Notes under the pieces: generated by a model
Seen by the model: the letters and a program-made list of their open reading frames with translations, nothing else
Databases searched by the model: none
Told to the model about the DNA's origin: nothing
Shown here: positions 8,221-16,503 of the stretch, piece after piece
Layout of the letters: each line of letters starts with the position of its first letter
Numbering within the stretch: the stretch's first letter is position 1
Position numbers and translations under genes: made by a program
Source of the DNA: Eubacterium sp. An11
Lineage (GTDB): Bacteria; Bacillota; Clostridia; Lachnospirales; Lachnospiraceae
Length of the DNA stretch: 64,000 bases
NCBI RefSeq assembly: GCF_002161065.1
Contig: NZ_NFLV01000001.1
Location: 124,001-188,000 of the forward strand
Reading direction: 5' to 3'

Positions 8221-8862
8221 TTAGAATCCCAGAGGTTCTCCCACAAGGATTACTTTGATCCTGTCCGGATAACGGGACATGCGGGTGGTGACAAAGGATG
8301 CGCAGATGGAAGAAGTAGAAGTACACTCTGCGCAGAACCCGGTTTTGGCACATGGAGTGTCAAGATTCAGCCGGATGGCGTTTGGCGGACAGGCGTGCTG
8401 GCGTATCCGGTCGCAGGCTTCTTCCACGGTAGCGCACATTTTATTCATACTCATCACGATGATCACATGTTTTGGGCCGTAACAGAGACAGCTGACGCGG
8501 TTGCCGTTTCCGTCAATATTGACGAGCTGTCCGTCGGCAGTAAACGCGTTGGAGCTCATGAGATAATAATCGGAAAGGATGTTTTTGGCGTGATATTCCC
8601 GTGCCTCCTGGTCATTTTTGGCCTGAGAACGGTCGATATATGTATAGTCCTCCGGATGGGACATCACGTAATCCAGCAGACCGATTTCTTTGATGGTAGC
8701 AGAGCCGCCGCTGCCCACTACGGAACCTTTTTCGATGAGGGAAATGGCCTTGGCGAGAGCATCCTCTTTGGTTGGACAGTAAAATGCCTCAAAATTTCTC
8801 CGTTTCATTTCTCCGATAATACGTTTGGCCTGAATAGCATAAGAAGATTCTTTTGGTGTCAT
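8221..8862 (-). CDS. LUD domain protein (LutC/YkgG-like)
   Basis: 213 residues of the LUD (DUF162) family. The GSVVGSGGSATIKEIGLLD segment is its conserved glycine-rich loop, and AECTSTSSICAS near the C-terminus supplies clustered cysteines. Family members assist L-lactate oxidation with iron-sulfur partners LutA/LutB, but no such partners are next to it, so it belongs to the stand-alone Clostridia group of unknown substrate. The start has an excellent AAAGGAGGT site. Confidence 0.88.
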   Translation of the reverse strand: MTPKESSYAIQAKRIIGEMKRRNFEAFYCPTKEDALAKAISLIEKGSVVGSGGSATIKEIGLLDYVMSHPEDYTYIDRSQAKNDQEAREYHAKNILSDYYLMSSNAFTADGQLVNIDGNGNRVSCLCYGPKHVIIVMSMNKMCATVEEACDRIRQHACPPNAIRLNLDTPCAKTGFCAECTSTSSICASFVTTRMSRYPDRIKVILVGEPLGF

Positions 8863-9020
8863 AAAATACCTCCTTTATTGATTTGGTATTTTTATTATAC
8901 GCACAAAAAAGAATTTCTGCAAATGATACCTGGATGAAAATGGTATCGTTTTTTACAATACATATGGCATAAGTCTTGCTAGAATAAGAGCGTGCTGAAC
9001 AAAATAAAGAAAAAGGCAAG

Positions 9021-9058
9021 GAAGTCTGTACAGAGTCGTACAGACTTCTTTCTATTTT
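9021..9058 (+). terminator. leader hairpin ahead of the catabolic operon
   Basis: GAAGTCTGTAC-AGAGTC-GTACAGACTTC, an 11-bp perfect stem followed by TTTCTATTTT, ending 20 bases before the first gene. A terminator at this point implies either attenuation of the operon or a boundary to upstream transcription. A TAGAAT -10-like hexamer lies upstream near 8978. Confidence 0.65.
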
Positions 9059-9078
9059 AAGGTGAAAAGAGGGAGTGT

Positions 9079-9417
9079 ATGGAAGCAAGGATTAAAAGAC
9101 ACCCCATTCTGGGAGAAATCAAAAAAGGAAGAACTGTTACATTTACCTATGATGGCAGGGAAATAGAAGGAAAGGAAGGAGAGCCGGTGGCCATGGCATT
9201 AAAGGCAGCCGGAGTGCAGATACACCGATACACGAAAAAGAAACATGAACCCCGGGGCATTTTCTGTGCGATTGGAAGGTGTACAGACTGCGTCATGGTA
9301 GTTGACGGTGTGCCGAATACAAGAACCTGCGTCACTCCGCTGCGGGAAGGGATGAAGGTGGAAACACAGTATGGTGTATCAGCACAACCTTATGAAGAAA
9401 GACAGACAGGGAGGTGA
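9079..9417 (+). CDS. (2Fe-2S)-binding small dehydrogenase subunit
   Basis: 112 residues. FTYDGREIEGKEGEPVAMAL plus the cysteine set GRCTDCVMVV...NTRTC matches the short ferredoxin-like small subunit (HcnA/SoxA-N/octopine oxidase gamma type) that passes electrons inside heteromeric amine or amino-acid dehydrogenases. It is the first gene of the operon, overlapping the spacer to the next by one GTG codon. Substrate identity is not revealed. Confidence 0.9.
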   Translation: MEARIKRHPILGEIKKGRTVTFTYDGREIEGKEGEPVAMALKAAGVQIHRYTKKKHEPRGIFCAIGRCTDCVMVVDGVPNTRTCVTPLREGMKVETQYGVSAQPYEERQTGR

Positions 9418-9422
9418 GCAGA

Positions 9423-11003
9423 ATGATCAAACGTTATGATTTGATCGTAATAGGAGCCGGTCCCTCGGGATTATCCGCTGCGATTGAAGCTGCAAAAAGA
9501 AAAATGTCTGTGATTGTTTTTGATGAAAATGAAAAACCGGGAGGCCAGTTATTTAAACAGATACATAAGTTTTTTGGTTCCAGGGAACATAAAGCGAGGA
9601 TCCGGGGATATGTCATTGGACAGGAATTGTTAAAAGAAGCTTCAGAAGCCGGCGTGGAAGTGGTACTTCATGCCACAGTGACCGGACTGTATATGGATAA
9701 AGAGATCGTCGTTCAGATCGGAGATGCAATGTATCATTATAAAGGAGACGCCATTATCGTTGCAACGGGCGCGGCGGAAAATATGGTACACTTCGATGGA
9801 TGGACATTGCCGGGAGTCATTGGAGCCGGGGCGGCACAGACAATGATGAATCTTCACGGAATCCGTCCGGGCAGCCGGATCCTGATGGTGGGAACCGGAA
9901 ATGTGGGCTTGGTGGTGAGTTATCAGCTTCTGCAGGCGGGATGTGAAGTGGCTGCTCTGGTTGACGCCGCTCCGCGTATCGGCGGGTATGGTGTTCACGC
10001 CGCTAAGGTGGCGAGAACCGGCGTTCCTTTCTGGCTCTCCCACACCGTTGTAAAGGCGGAGGGAACAGACAGGGTGACCGGAGCGGTGATCGCGAAAGTG
10101 GATGAGAAATTCCAGTTTATCCCGGGTACAGAGAAACATCTGGATGTTGATACCATCTGCCTGGCCGTGGGATTGTCACCGATGGCACAGCTTTTAAAAA
10201 TGGCCGGATGTAAAATGGATGACAGGCCGGGGCATGACGGGACAACGCCTCTTTGTAAAGAAAATGGAGAAACTTCTATTCCTGGTATTTATGCGGTGGG
10301 AGATGTCTCGGGCATTGAGGAGGCAAGCTCAGCCATGATAGAAGGAAGGATGGCTGGCATTGCCGCAGCTTCCTATCTGGGATATGAAGATGAAAAGAAA
10401 AGCGAAGAGGAGATCCAAGAACAGGAAGAATCGCTGGGGAGCCTTCGGAAAGGAATGTTTGCTCCGGAAAACAGAGGAAAAATACTGAAGACAACGGAAG
10501 AAGGCATTCCGCTTTCGGAAACTCTTCTGAAAAAGGGATATGTGGCTGATGAGGAAATCGAACGATTCCCGGGCGTCACACATAAAGTGGGTATTCACCC
10601 GGTGATGGAATGTACCCAGAATATTCCCTGCAACCCCTGTCAGGATGTCTGCCCGAAACACTGTATCCGTATCGGAGAAGATATCACAGCGCTGCCTCAG
10701 GTGGAAGAGGATGGAACATGCATTGGCTGTGGTCTCTGCGTGGCTTCCTGTTCCGGACAAGCGATTTTTCTCGTAGATGAAAATGCGGAAAACGGAATGG
10801 CAGAAGTGACGATTCCTTATGAATTTCTTCCATATCCGGAAGAAGGAGAAAAAGGAATCGGTCTCGGAAGAGATGGAAAAAAATTGTGCGTGGCGGAAAT
10901 CGTGCAGGTAAAAAAAGCAAAGGCATTTGATCATACAGCTCTTGTAACCATGCGGGTACCGGGGGACATGGCCATGAGAGTACGATTTTATAAAAAAGAT
11001 TAG
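9423..11003 (+). CDS. FAD/NAD-binding dehydrogenase subunit with ferredoxin domain
   Basis: 526 residues. It has an N-terminal FAD Rossmann motif GAGPSG, a second dinucleotide site ILMVGTGNVG near residue 155, and then two 4Fe-4S motifs in CNPCQDVCPKHC and CIGCGLCVASC, with a C-terminal tail. This resembles the alpha subunit of opine oxidase, hydrogen cyanide synthase HcnB and archaeal dye-linked proline dehydrogenase, here with an added ferredoxin module. The start at 9423 is chosen because GGGAGGTG ends six bases before it; the in-frame GTG at 9414 lies inside that site. Confidence 0.92.
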   Translation: MIKRYDLIVIGAGPSGLSAAIEAAKRKMSVIVFDENEKPGGQLFKQIHKFFGSREHKARIRGYVIGQELLKEASEAGVEVVLHATVTGLYMDKEIVVQIGDAMYHYKGDAIIVATGAAENMVHFDGWTLPGVIGAGAAQTMMNLHGIRPGSRILMVGTGNVGLVVSYQLLQAGCEVAALVDAAPRIGGYGVHAAKVARTGVPFWLSHTVVKAEGTDRVTGAVIAKVDEKFQFIPGTEKHLDVDTICLAVGLSPMAQLLKMAGCKMDDRPGHDGTTPLCKENGETSIPGIYAVGDVSGIEEASSAMIEGRMAGIAAASYLGYEDEKKSEEEIQEQEESLGSLRKGMFAPENRGKILKTTEEGIPLSETLLKKGYVADEEIERFPGVTHKVGIHPVMECTQNIPCNPCQDVCPKHCIRIGEDITALPQVEEDGTCIGCGLCVASCSGQAIFLVDENAENGMAEVTIPYEFLPYPEEGEKGIGLGRDGKKLCVAEIVQVKKAKAFDHTALVTMRVPGDMAMRVRFYKKD

Positions 11004-11058
11004 AGAACTTCCCGGCAAAGAAAGAGCTATTTGTGAAAAAGCAGGGAGGATGAAAATT

Positions 11059-11382
11059 ATGTCAGATCGAACAAGAAAACTGAGAGAATTTCGGCAGGAA
11101 GAAGATGACGACAGAATTATCTGCCGGTGTGAGGAGATCACAAAAGGAGAAATCCGGAAAGCGGTGCATGAAGGAATGTTTACACTCACAGAGATACGCC
11201 GGTATTTGAGAACGGGAATGGGGCTGTGTCAGGGACAGACCTGTTCAAAGATGGTCCGCCAGATTGTCGCAAAAGAGCTTCAGGTTTCGCCGGACACTTT
11301 GGAGCCGGCTACGGCGAGAGCGCCGATGCGACCGGTGGAAATGTGGGTGCTGGCAAGAGAAGGAGGTGAGGCAGATGTCTGA
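11059..11382 (+). CDS. BFD-like (2Fe-2S) protein
   Basis: 107 residues with the bacterioferritin-associated-ferredoxin-type [2Fe-2S] motif ICRCEE...GMGLCQGQTC. In opine and proline dehydrogenases this domain is usually fused to the FAD subunit; here it is a separate polypeptide. ATG 11059 is chosen over 11050 because GGGAGG (11044-11049) touches the earlier codon. Its end overlaps the next gene by 8 bp, indicating coupled translation. Confidence 0.9.
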   Translation: MSDRTRKLREFRQEEDDDRIICRCEEITKGEIRKAVHEGMFTLTEIRRYLRTGMGLCQGQTCSKMVRQIVAKELQVSPDTLEPATARAPMRPVEMWVLAREGGEADV

Positions 11383-12502
11383 ATGTTCAGATGTTATTAT
11401 TATCGGAGGAGGCGTCATTGGCTGCGCCGCAGCATATTATCTGAGAAAAAGCGGTGTGTCTGTCACTGTTTTGGAAAAAAGTCCTCATATCGGCAATGGA
11501 GGCTCCGGACGAAACGGCGGAGGTGTCAGGCAGTCCGGAAGAGATGTGAGGGAACTTCCCCTGGCCATGTATGCTGTGGAACACATGTGGCCGTTTTTAT
11601 CAGAAGAACTTGGTGTAAATGTGGAATATCACAAAGAAGGAAATCTTCGCCTGGGCAAGACAGAGAAGCATTTGGAAATTCTGCAGGGACTGACAGACCG
11701 CGCAGCGGCCTGCGGTCTGGGAGTCAGCATGCTGACCCGGGATGAGGTGAGAGAAATCAATCCGTATTTGTCAGAGGAAGTGATCGGGGCCAGCTGGTGT
11801 CCGACGGACGGACACGCCAATCCGCTGAAAACAACTCTGGGGTATTATAAAAAAGCCAGAGAAGCCGGGGCACGTTTTATCACAGAAGAAAATGTGCTGG
11901 CAATCCGGAAGATAAAAGGGAGAGCCAGACAGGTGGTAACGGAACGAACCGTCTATGAAGGAGAACATATTATTCTGGCTGCGGGCTATGAGAGCCGGGC
12001 GATTGCCGGGACTGTCGGAATAGATATTCCCATGAGCCACGTATTGATCGAGGCGCTGGTGACAGAAGCGCAGCCGCCGATGTTTGCGCAGATGCTTGGA
12101 ACGGCGGATGCGGACTTTTACGGCCATCAGACAGAACATGGGTCCTTTGTCTTTGGAGGAGACTCCGGATTTGAGGCGGTCAATAAGGATAACGGACATA
12201 TGGTGACATCCAGCATCACCGCATCCTGTACCTGCCGGGGGATCCTGAAATATATTCCGAAACTGGCTCATGCGAAAATTGTCCGTACCTGGGCCGGATA
12301 TGAGGACGTCAGTTATGATGGCGTTCCGGTTATCAGTCCGGTGGATGAAGTGCCGGGATTGATTCTGGCCTGTGCTTTTACCGGACATGGTTTTGGAATC
12401 GCGCCAGTGGTGGGGATGCTTCTTGCTCAGCTGGCGAGAGAGGAAAAGCCTTCTCTTGATCTGAGTGAATTTCGATATGATCGGTTTAAACCGGTTATAT
12501 GA
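11375..12502 (+). CDS. DAO-family FAD oxidoreductase subunit
   Basis: 375 residues of the D-amino-acid-oxidase/glycine-oxidase fold. The dinucleotide motif IIIGGGVIGCAAAYYLRK is at the N-terminus, and the C-terminal HGFGIAPVVG loop contacts FAD. This is the beta (catalytic) subunit in opine oxidase, sarcosine oxidase and HcnC-type complexes, so with the three preceding genes it should form one four-subunit dehydrogenase. AGGAGGTG sets ATG 11375, which overlaps the BFD gene. Confidence 0.92.
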   Translation: MSECSDVIIIGGGVIGCAAAYYLRKSGVSVTVLEKSPHIGNGGSGRNGGGVRQSGRDVRELPLAMYAVEHMWPFLSEELGVNVEYHKEGNLRLGKTEKHLEILQGLTDRAAACGLGVSMLTRDEVREINPYLSEEVIGASWCPTDGHANPLKTTLGYYKKAREAGARFITEENVLAIRKIKGRARQVVTERTVYEGEHIILAAGYESRAIAGTVGIDIPMSHVLIEALVTEAQPPMFAQMLGTADADFYGHQTEHGSFVFGGDSGFEAVNKDNGHMVTSSITASCTCRGILKYIPKLAHAKIVRTWAGYEDVSYDGVPVISPVDEVPGLILACAFTGHGFGIAPVVGMLLAQLAREEKPSLDLSEFRYDRFKPVI

Positions 12503-12550
12503 TACAAAATTCTTTACAAACGAAAATGAATATGATATGGTATGTGCGGC

Positions 12551-12581
12551 AATGGTGTCAGAATTTTTTTCTGGCACCATT
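12551..12581 (+). promoter_or_regulatory. intergenic hairpin inside the operon
   Basis: AATGGTGTCAG pairs with CTGGCACCATT around an AT-rich loop, 22 bases before the next start. It may be a weak terminator or an mRNA-stability element separating the dehydrogenase subunits from the cyclodeaminase-like gene. Confidence 0.45.
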
Positions 12582-12602
12582 TTCGTTTATGGAGGGATAA
12601 AC

Positions 12603-13721
12603 ATGAAATTTTTATATTTAAGTGAACCGGATATGATCAAAGCAGGAGTGAAAGATATGGCACACTGTGTGGATGTTATGGAGGATATGCTGCTTACGTT
12701 AAATCGCGGCGATTACGTCATGGGCGGTATGAATCATAATTCTCACGGAACACAGCTGATGTTTCCGGATCATCCGAAATTCCAGGGAATGCCTGAAAAT
12801 GCGGACGACCGCCGCTTTATGGCAATGCCGGCTTATCTGGGAGGCAACTATCAGATGGCAGGAATGAAATGGTATGGATCCAATGTGGAAAACAAAAAGA
12901 AAGGATTGCCGCGTTCCATCTTAATGATGATGCTCAATGATAAAGATACCGGAGCGCCTCTGGCGTTAATGTCCGCCAACCTTGTGAGCGCGTACCGTAC
13001 CGGAGCTGTTCCGGGAGTCGGAGCAAAATATCTGGCCCGGAAAAATGCGAAAACGGCAGCGGTCATTGGACCTGGCATCATGGGAAGAACGTCCCTCCAT
13101 GCGGTGCTTTGTTCCTGTCCGGGCATTGATACCGTGAAGGTGAAAGGAAGAGGTCAGAAATCTCTGGAGGATTTCAAAGAATATATCCGGAAAGAATGTC
13201 CGCAGGTAAAGGATATTCAGGTCTGTGATACCATCGAAGACGCCGTACGGGACAGCGATGTGATCATTATGACGACGACAGCGGGAACAAAGGAATCAGA
13301 ATATCCATATATTAATGGGGACTGGGTGAAAAAAGGAGCCCTCATCTGCATGCCGTCGGCCGGAAGATTTGATGAGAAATTTTTGACCGAACAGTGCAAA
13401 CTGGTGGTGGATAATTACAAATTATACGAAGCGTGGGCAGAAGAATTTCCATATCCAAGTTATGAGCTGGTGGGAATTATCGGTTCCAAATTTACCGATC
13501 TGCTGCATGAAGGCAAAATAAAACAAGAGGATATTGTGGATATTGCAGATGTGATCAGCGGGAAAAAACCGGGACGGGAGTCAGAGGACGATATTATCAT
13601 TTTCTCTGTGGGCGGAATGCCGGTGGAGGATATTGCCTGGGGAGAAACGGTTTATAAAAATGCTCTGAAAAAAGGAATCGGCCAGGAACTTCCGCTCTGG
13701 GATGTGCCGGATATGGCATAG
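12603..13721 (+). CDS. ornithine cyclodeaminase / mu-crystallin family enzyme
   Basis: 372 residues. The family core SANLVSAYRTGAVPGVGAKYLARK and the Rossmann motif GPGIMGRTSLHA mark the NAD(P)-dependent OCD/mu-crystallin fold, whose members include ornithine cyclodeaminase, opine dehydrogenases and imino-acid reductases. I recall that public annotation calls close relatives tyramine oxidase subunit B; I cannot verify that here. Location beside the FAD complex suggests it acts on the same amino, imino or amine substrate. GGAGGG precedes ATG 12603. Confidence 0.88.
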   Translation: MKFLYLSEPDMIKAGVKDMAHCVDVMEDMLLTLNRGDYVMGGMNHNSHGTQLMFPDHPKFQGMPENADDRRFMAMPAYLGGNYQMAGMKWYGSNVENKKKGLPRSILMMMLNDKDTGAPLALMSANLVSAYRTGAVPGVGAKYLARKNAKTAAVIGPGIMGRTSLHAVLCSCPGIDTVKVKGRGQKSLEDFKEYIRKECPQVKDIQVCDTIEDAVRDSDVIIMTTTAGTKESEYPYINGDWVKKGALICMPSAGRFDEKFLTEQCKLVVDNYKLYEAWAEEFPYPSYELVGIIGSKFTDLLHEGKIKQEDIVDIADVISGKKPGRESEDDIIIFSVGGMPVEDIAWGETVYKNALKKGIGQELPLWDVPDMA

Positions 13722-13758
13722 GCTGCGCTGACAGGTTTACGGAGAAAAGGGTGAGAAC

Positions 13759-14583
13759 ATGAAACAGGAAAATATACCGGTAATTAAGCCGAGACAGCCG
13801 TATATGGCGGTGCGCACGGATCATTTCAAAAAAATTGGATTTAAAACATTCGGAATTTCACAATTCTATGAATTCTTTCTGGGAAATGATTTGGAAAATT
13901 GCCTGCAGGCGGTTCCGGATGGAAGTGTGGATCTGCTGTTTGAGATAAGCGAGAGGGAGATCCACACCTACATAGGAGGAACAGTGCTCAAGGCAAAGCA
14001 GTGGCCAATGGAGGCAGGCAGCCGATATTTTGGTGTACGTTTCTTCCCGGGACAGTGTATTCTTCCGGAGGACTTGTCCATAAAAGAGCTGATCAATGCC
14101 GATATCGAAATCGATGGAAATTATCTGGGAAACAGGCTGACGGACAGGATTCAGGAGGGACATACACTGGAAGATTGGGCCCGGATATTTCTTACATATT
14201 ATGGAGAGAAGGCTTTGAAAAAGCAGGAGGATAAGGGCTGGAACAGACTGGAAGAGTATGTCCGCAACAGGATTTATGAGAGCGGCGGTTCCGTGGATAT
14301 GAGCACCCTGGAAAAAGAAACCGGATACAGCGCCTGCTATATCCGAAGAAGTTTTGAGCGGGTCCACGGTGTTTCTCCGAAAACCTTTGAAAAATTTATT
14401 CGATTTCAGAATACTTTGCATCATGTAAATTATAAAAAAGAAAAGACTTATGAAGAAATTGCGCTGGAATGTGGATATTATGACCAGGCGCACATGATCC
14501 GGGAATTTAAATTGTTTTCCGGTTTTACCCCGGAAGATTACCGGAAATTTATTGCCGGAACCCCGGTTCAGATGCTGGAATAG
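13759..14583 (+). CDS. AraC-family transcriptional regulator
   Basis: 274 residues. The C-terminal 100 carry two HTH motifs (STLEKETGYSACYIRRSFERVHGVSPK and EIALECGYYDQAHMIREFKLFSGFTPEDY in part), the AraC/XylS DNA-binding domain. The N-terminal half fits the DUF6597-type ligand domain (PDGSVDLLFEI...GVRFFPGQ). It is embedded in the catabolic operon on the same strand, so it is probably its substrate-responsive activator. Confidence 0.92.
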   Translation: MKQENIPVIKPRQPYMAVRTDHFKKIGFKTFGISQFYEFFLGNDLENCLQAVPDGSVDLLFEISEREIHTYIGGTVLKAKQWPMEAGSRYFGVRFFPGQCILPEDLSIKELINADIEIDGNYLGNRLTDRIQEGHTLEDWARIFLTYYGEKALKKQEDKGWNRLEEYVRNRIYESGGSVDMSTLEKETGYSACYIRRSFERVHGVSPKTFEKFIRFQNTLHHVNYKKEKTYEEIALECGYYDQAHMIREFKLFSGFTPEDYRKFIAGTPVQMLE

Positions 14584-14600
14584 AAGAGGAGGAAACGATC

Positions 14601-14948
14601 ATGAGTGAATTATCAAAAGTTGAAATTATTACAGGAATGTCTAAATTTACCAATCTGAAAGCTGCGTTGAGCCGTGCCGGAGTCCGTGGGATCACGGTGA
14701 CTCAGGTACTGGGCTGCGGTATTGAAAAAGGAACCCGGGAATATGAAGTGGAGGAAGGATATGAGATGGAATTACTTCCGAAGCAGCAGATTTCCATTGT
14801 GGTGGAGAGTGATAAGGTGGATGAGATCGTGGAATTGGTAAAACAGGAGTTGTACACGGGCCATATCGGTGACGGTAAGATCTTCGTTTACAAGATCGAT
14901 AACGTGATCCGGGTAAGGACCGGGGATGAGGGAGCAGAAGCCCTGTAG
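14601..14948 (+). CDS. P-II family nitrogen regulatory protein
   Basis: 115 residues. The C-terminal signature TGHIGDGKIFVYKIDNVIRVRTGDEG is canonical for GlnB/GlnK proteins, trimeric 2-oxoglutarate/ATP sensors. The T-loop has the usual length, and the tyrosine equivalent to GlnB Tyr51 is present (Y54). It sits 33 bp before a permease rather than amtB, which suggests that it gates amino acid or amine uptake, by analogy with GlnK-AmtB. GAGGAGG precedes the start. Confidence 0.93.
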   Translation: MSELSKVEIITGMSKFTNLKAALSRAGVRGITVTQVLGCGIEKGTREYEVEEGYEMELLPKQQISIVVESDKVDEIVELVKQELYTGHIGDGKIFVYKIDNVIRVRTGDEGAEAL

Positions 14949-14980
14949 AAATCGGCGGACAAAAAAGAGGTGAAAACGAT

Positions 14981-16384
14981 ATGGAAGAAAAGAAACTGGG
15001 ACTGGGAAGTGTGATATCTGTATCAGTGGGACTGGTAATTGCCACCAGCTGTCTGGTCTCTCTTGGACAGGGAGCCGGCACAGTGGGCGTTATTTTTATC
15101 GTGGCTATGATCGTGGCCTGCCTGTTGAATATGACAACCATCGCTTCCCTGTCGGAATTGAATGCGCTGATGCCTAACACAACAGGAGGATTGGCGCAGT
15201 ATACGCTGGCAGCTCTTGGACCGTTCCCGACGCTGATTTCCATGGTAGGAGGATATTTATTCTGCAACGTTTTATCCTGCGGTGTGGAGGCATCTATCTT
15301 CGCTTACGCGCTGGGGGAAGTGATCCCGCTGCCGATTCCGACCATAACCTATACGATCATTGTCACAGTGGTGCTGCTGATCGCAAACTTAAATGGTGTC
15401 GATATGTTTGCCAAAGTACAGGATGCGGTAACCTATCTCATGATTGCATCTATGGTTATCATGGGGATTATCGGTGTCCTGGGTCTGGGAACCGGAGAAA
15501 AAGTCAATCAGCCGATGAATATGACGACGGATATCCCGACCATTGTGTCCATGACAGCGGTGGCATTCTGGCTTTTTATCGGCGCGGAATATGTGATTCC
15601 GGTATCAAAAGAAGTCAGAAACGCAAAACGGAATGTTCCCCTTGGAATGTTTCTGGGACTTGGAATCATCTGTGTGGTCCAGTCCATCCTTGTGCTGGGA
15701 TTTCACAATTACACTCCGTGGGCGGAATTGGCCAATTCCGCAGCGCCGCATATGCTCTATGGCGAAAATCTTTTGGGAAACGCAGGAAGATTGTGGATGG
15801 TCTTTGTGGCAGCGCTGGCGTTGATCAGCAGCCAGAATTCCGGAATTAACGGGCTGGCAAGCATCTGTCAGGGAATGGCCAAGATGAATATGATGCCCCA
15901 GTGCTTTGCCAAAACAAATAAGAAAAAAGTGCCTTATGTCGGCGTATGGTTTGTGAGTATCCTTATTTTGATTTTTGCTTTTTTGAGTAATAATTCTTCC
16001 GATGCCATCAGCTTTTTCATACTGGTGGCTTCGGTATTCTGGATGGTTTCCTATATATTCGCGCATATTGATGTGCTGATTTTAAGAAAACGACTGCCTA
16101 AAGCGCCGCGTTCTTTTAAAGTACCGCTGGGACCCCTGTTTCCATGTATCGGCATTATTGGAACTGCCTATATGATTCTGAATATTTCCACAGATCCGGC
16201 GGAAAGAAACGCCATATGGCTGATCACGATCCTGGTATTTTTGATTCTCGGAATTTATTCTGTTTTCTGGATTAAATTCAAAATGAAGATGCCGGTATTC
16301 AAAAGTGTGCCGGTTCCCAAAGTACTGGCAATGGAGAATGATATGTATTATCTGATTCGCAAAAGAAGAGGAATCTGTAAATAA
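14981..16384 (+). CDS. APC-family amino acid/amine permease
   Basis: 467 residues, about 12 transmembrane helices. The start GSVISVSVGLVIATSCLVSLGQGAG resembles TM1 with the unwound glycine loop of the APC superfamily, and the AFWLFIGAEYVIPVSKEVRNAKRNVPLG segment after TM6 is a family hallmark. It is the last gene of the operon, so it is the likely importer of the substrate of the dehydrogenase complex. A strong terminator follows. Confidence 0.92.
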   Translation: MEEKKLGLGSVISVSVGLVIATSCLVSLGQGAGTVGVIFIVAMIVACLLNMTTIASLSELNALMPNTTGGLAQYTLAALGPFPTLISMVGGYLFCNVLSCGVEASIFAYALGEVIPLPIPTITYTIIVTVVLLIANLNGVDMFAKVQDAVTYLMIASMVIMGIIGVLGLGTGEKVNQPMNMTTDIPTIVSMTAVAFWLFIGAEYVIPVSKEVRNAKRNVPLGMFLGLGIICVVQSILVLGFHNYTPWAELANSAAPHMLYGENLLGNAGRLWMVFVAALALISSQNSGINGLASICQGMAKMNMMPQCFAKTNKKKVPYVGVWFVSILILIFAFLSNNSSDAISFFILVASVFWMVSYIFAHIDVLILRKRLPKAPRSFKVPLGPLFPCIGIIGTAYMILNISTDPAERNAIWLITILVFLILGIYSVFWIKFKMKMPVFKSVPVPKVLAMENDMYYLIRKRRGICK

Positions 16385-16391
16385 ATTATGT

Positions 16392-16423
16392 GGGCTGCCG
16401 CTATGCGGCAGCTCATTTTTTTA
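16392..16423 (+). terminator. operon terminator
   Basis: GGGCTGCCGC-TAT-GCGGCAGCTC followed by ATTTTTTTA, a strong intrinsic terminator closing the 9.1-16.4 kb operon. Confidence 0.9.
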
Positions 16424-16452
16424 CGGTATATTCCGTTGGATTTCAATGCCAT

Positions 16453-16480
16453 TTGCCTTCAAAATGTGATATAGTATACA
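16453..16480 (+). promoter_or_regulatory. topB promoter
   Basis: TTGCCT (16453-16458), a 16-bp spacer and TATACA (16475-16480), 24 bases before the start. Confidence 0.5.
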
Positions 16481-16503
16481 CTTACAGACCAGGAGGTGTG
16501 TGA

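Noticed and set aside
8120-8353. Minus-strand 77-codon frame overlapping the LUD gene end
   Set aside because: No RBS, overlaps a conserved gene in another frame and shows no domain.
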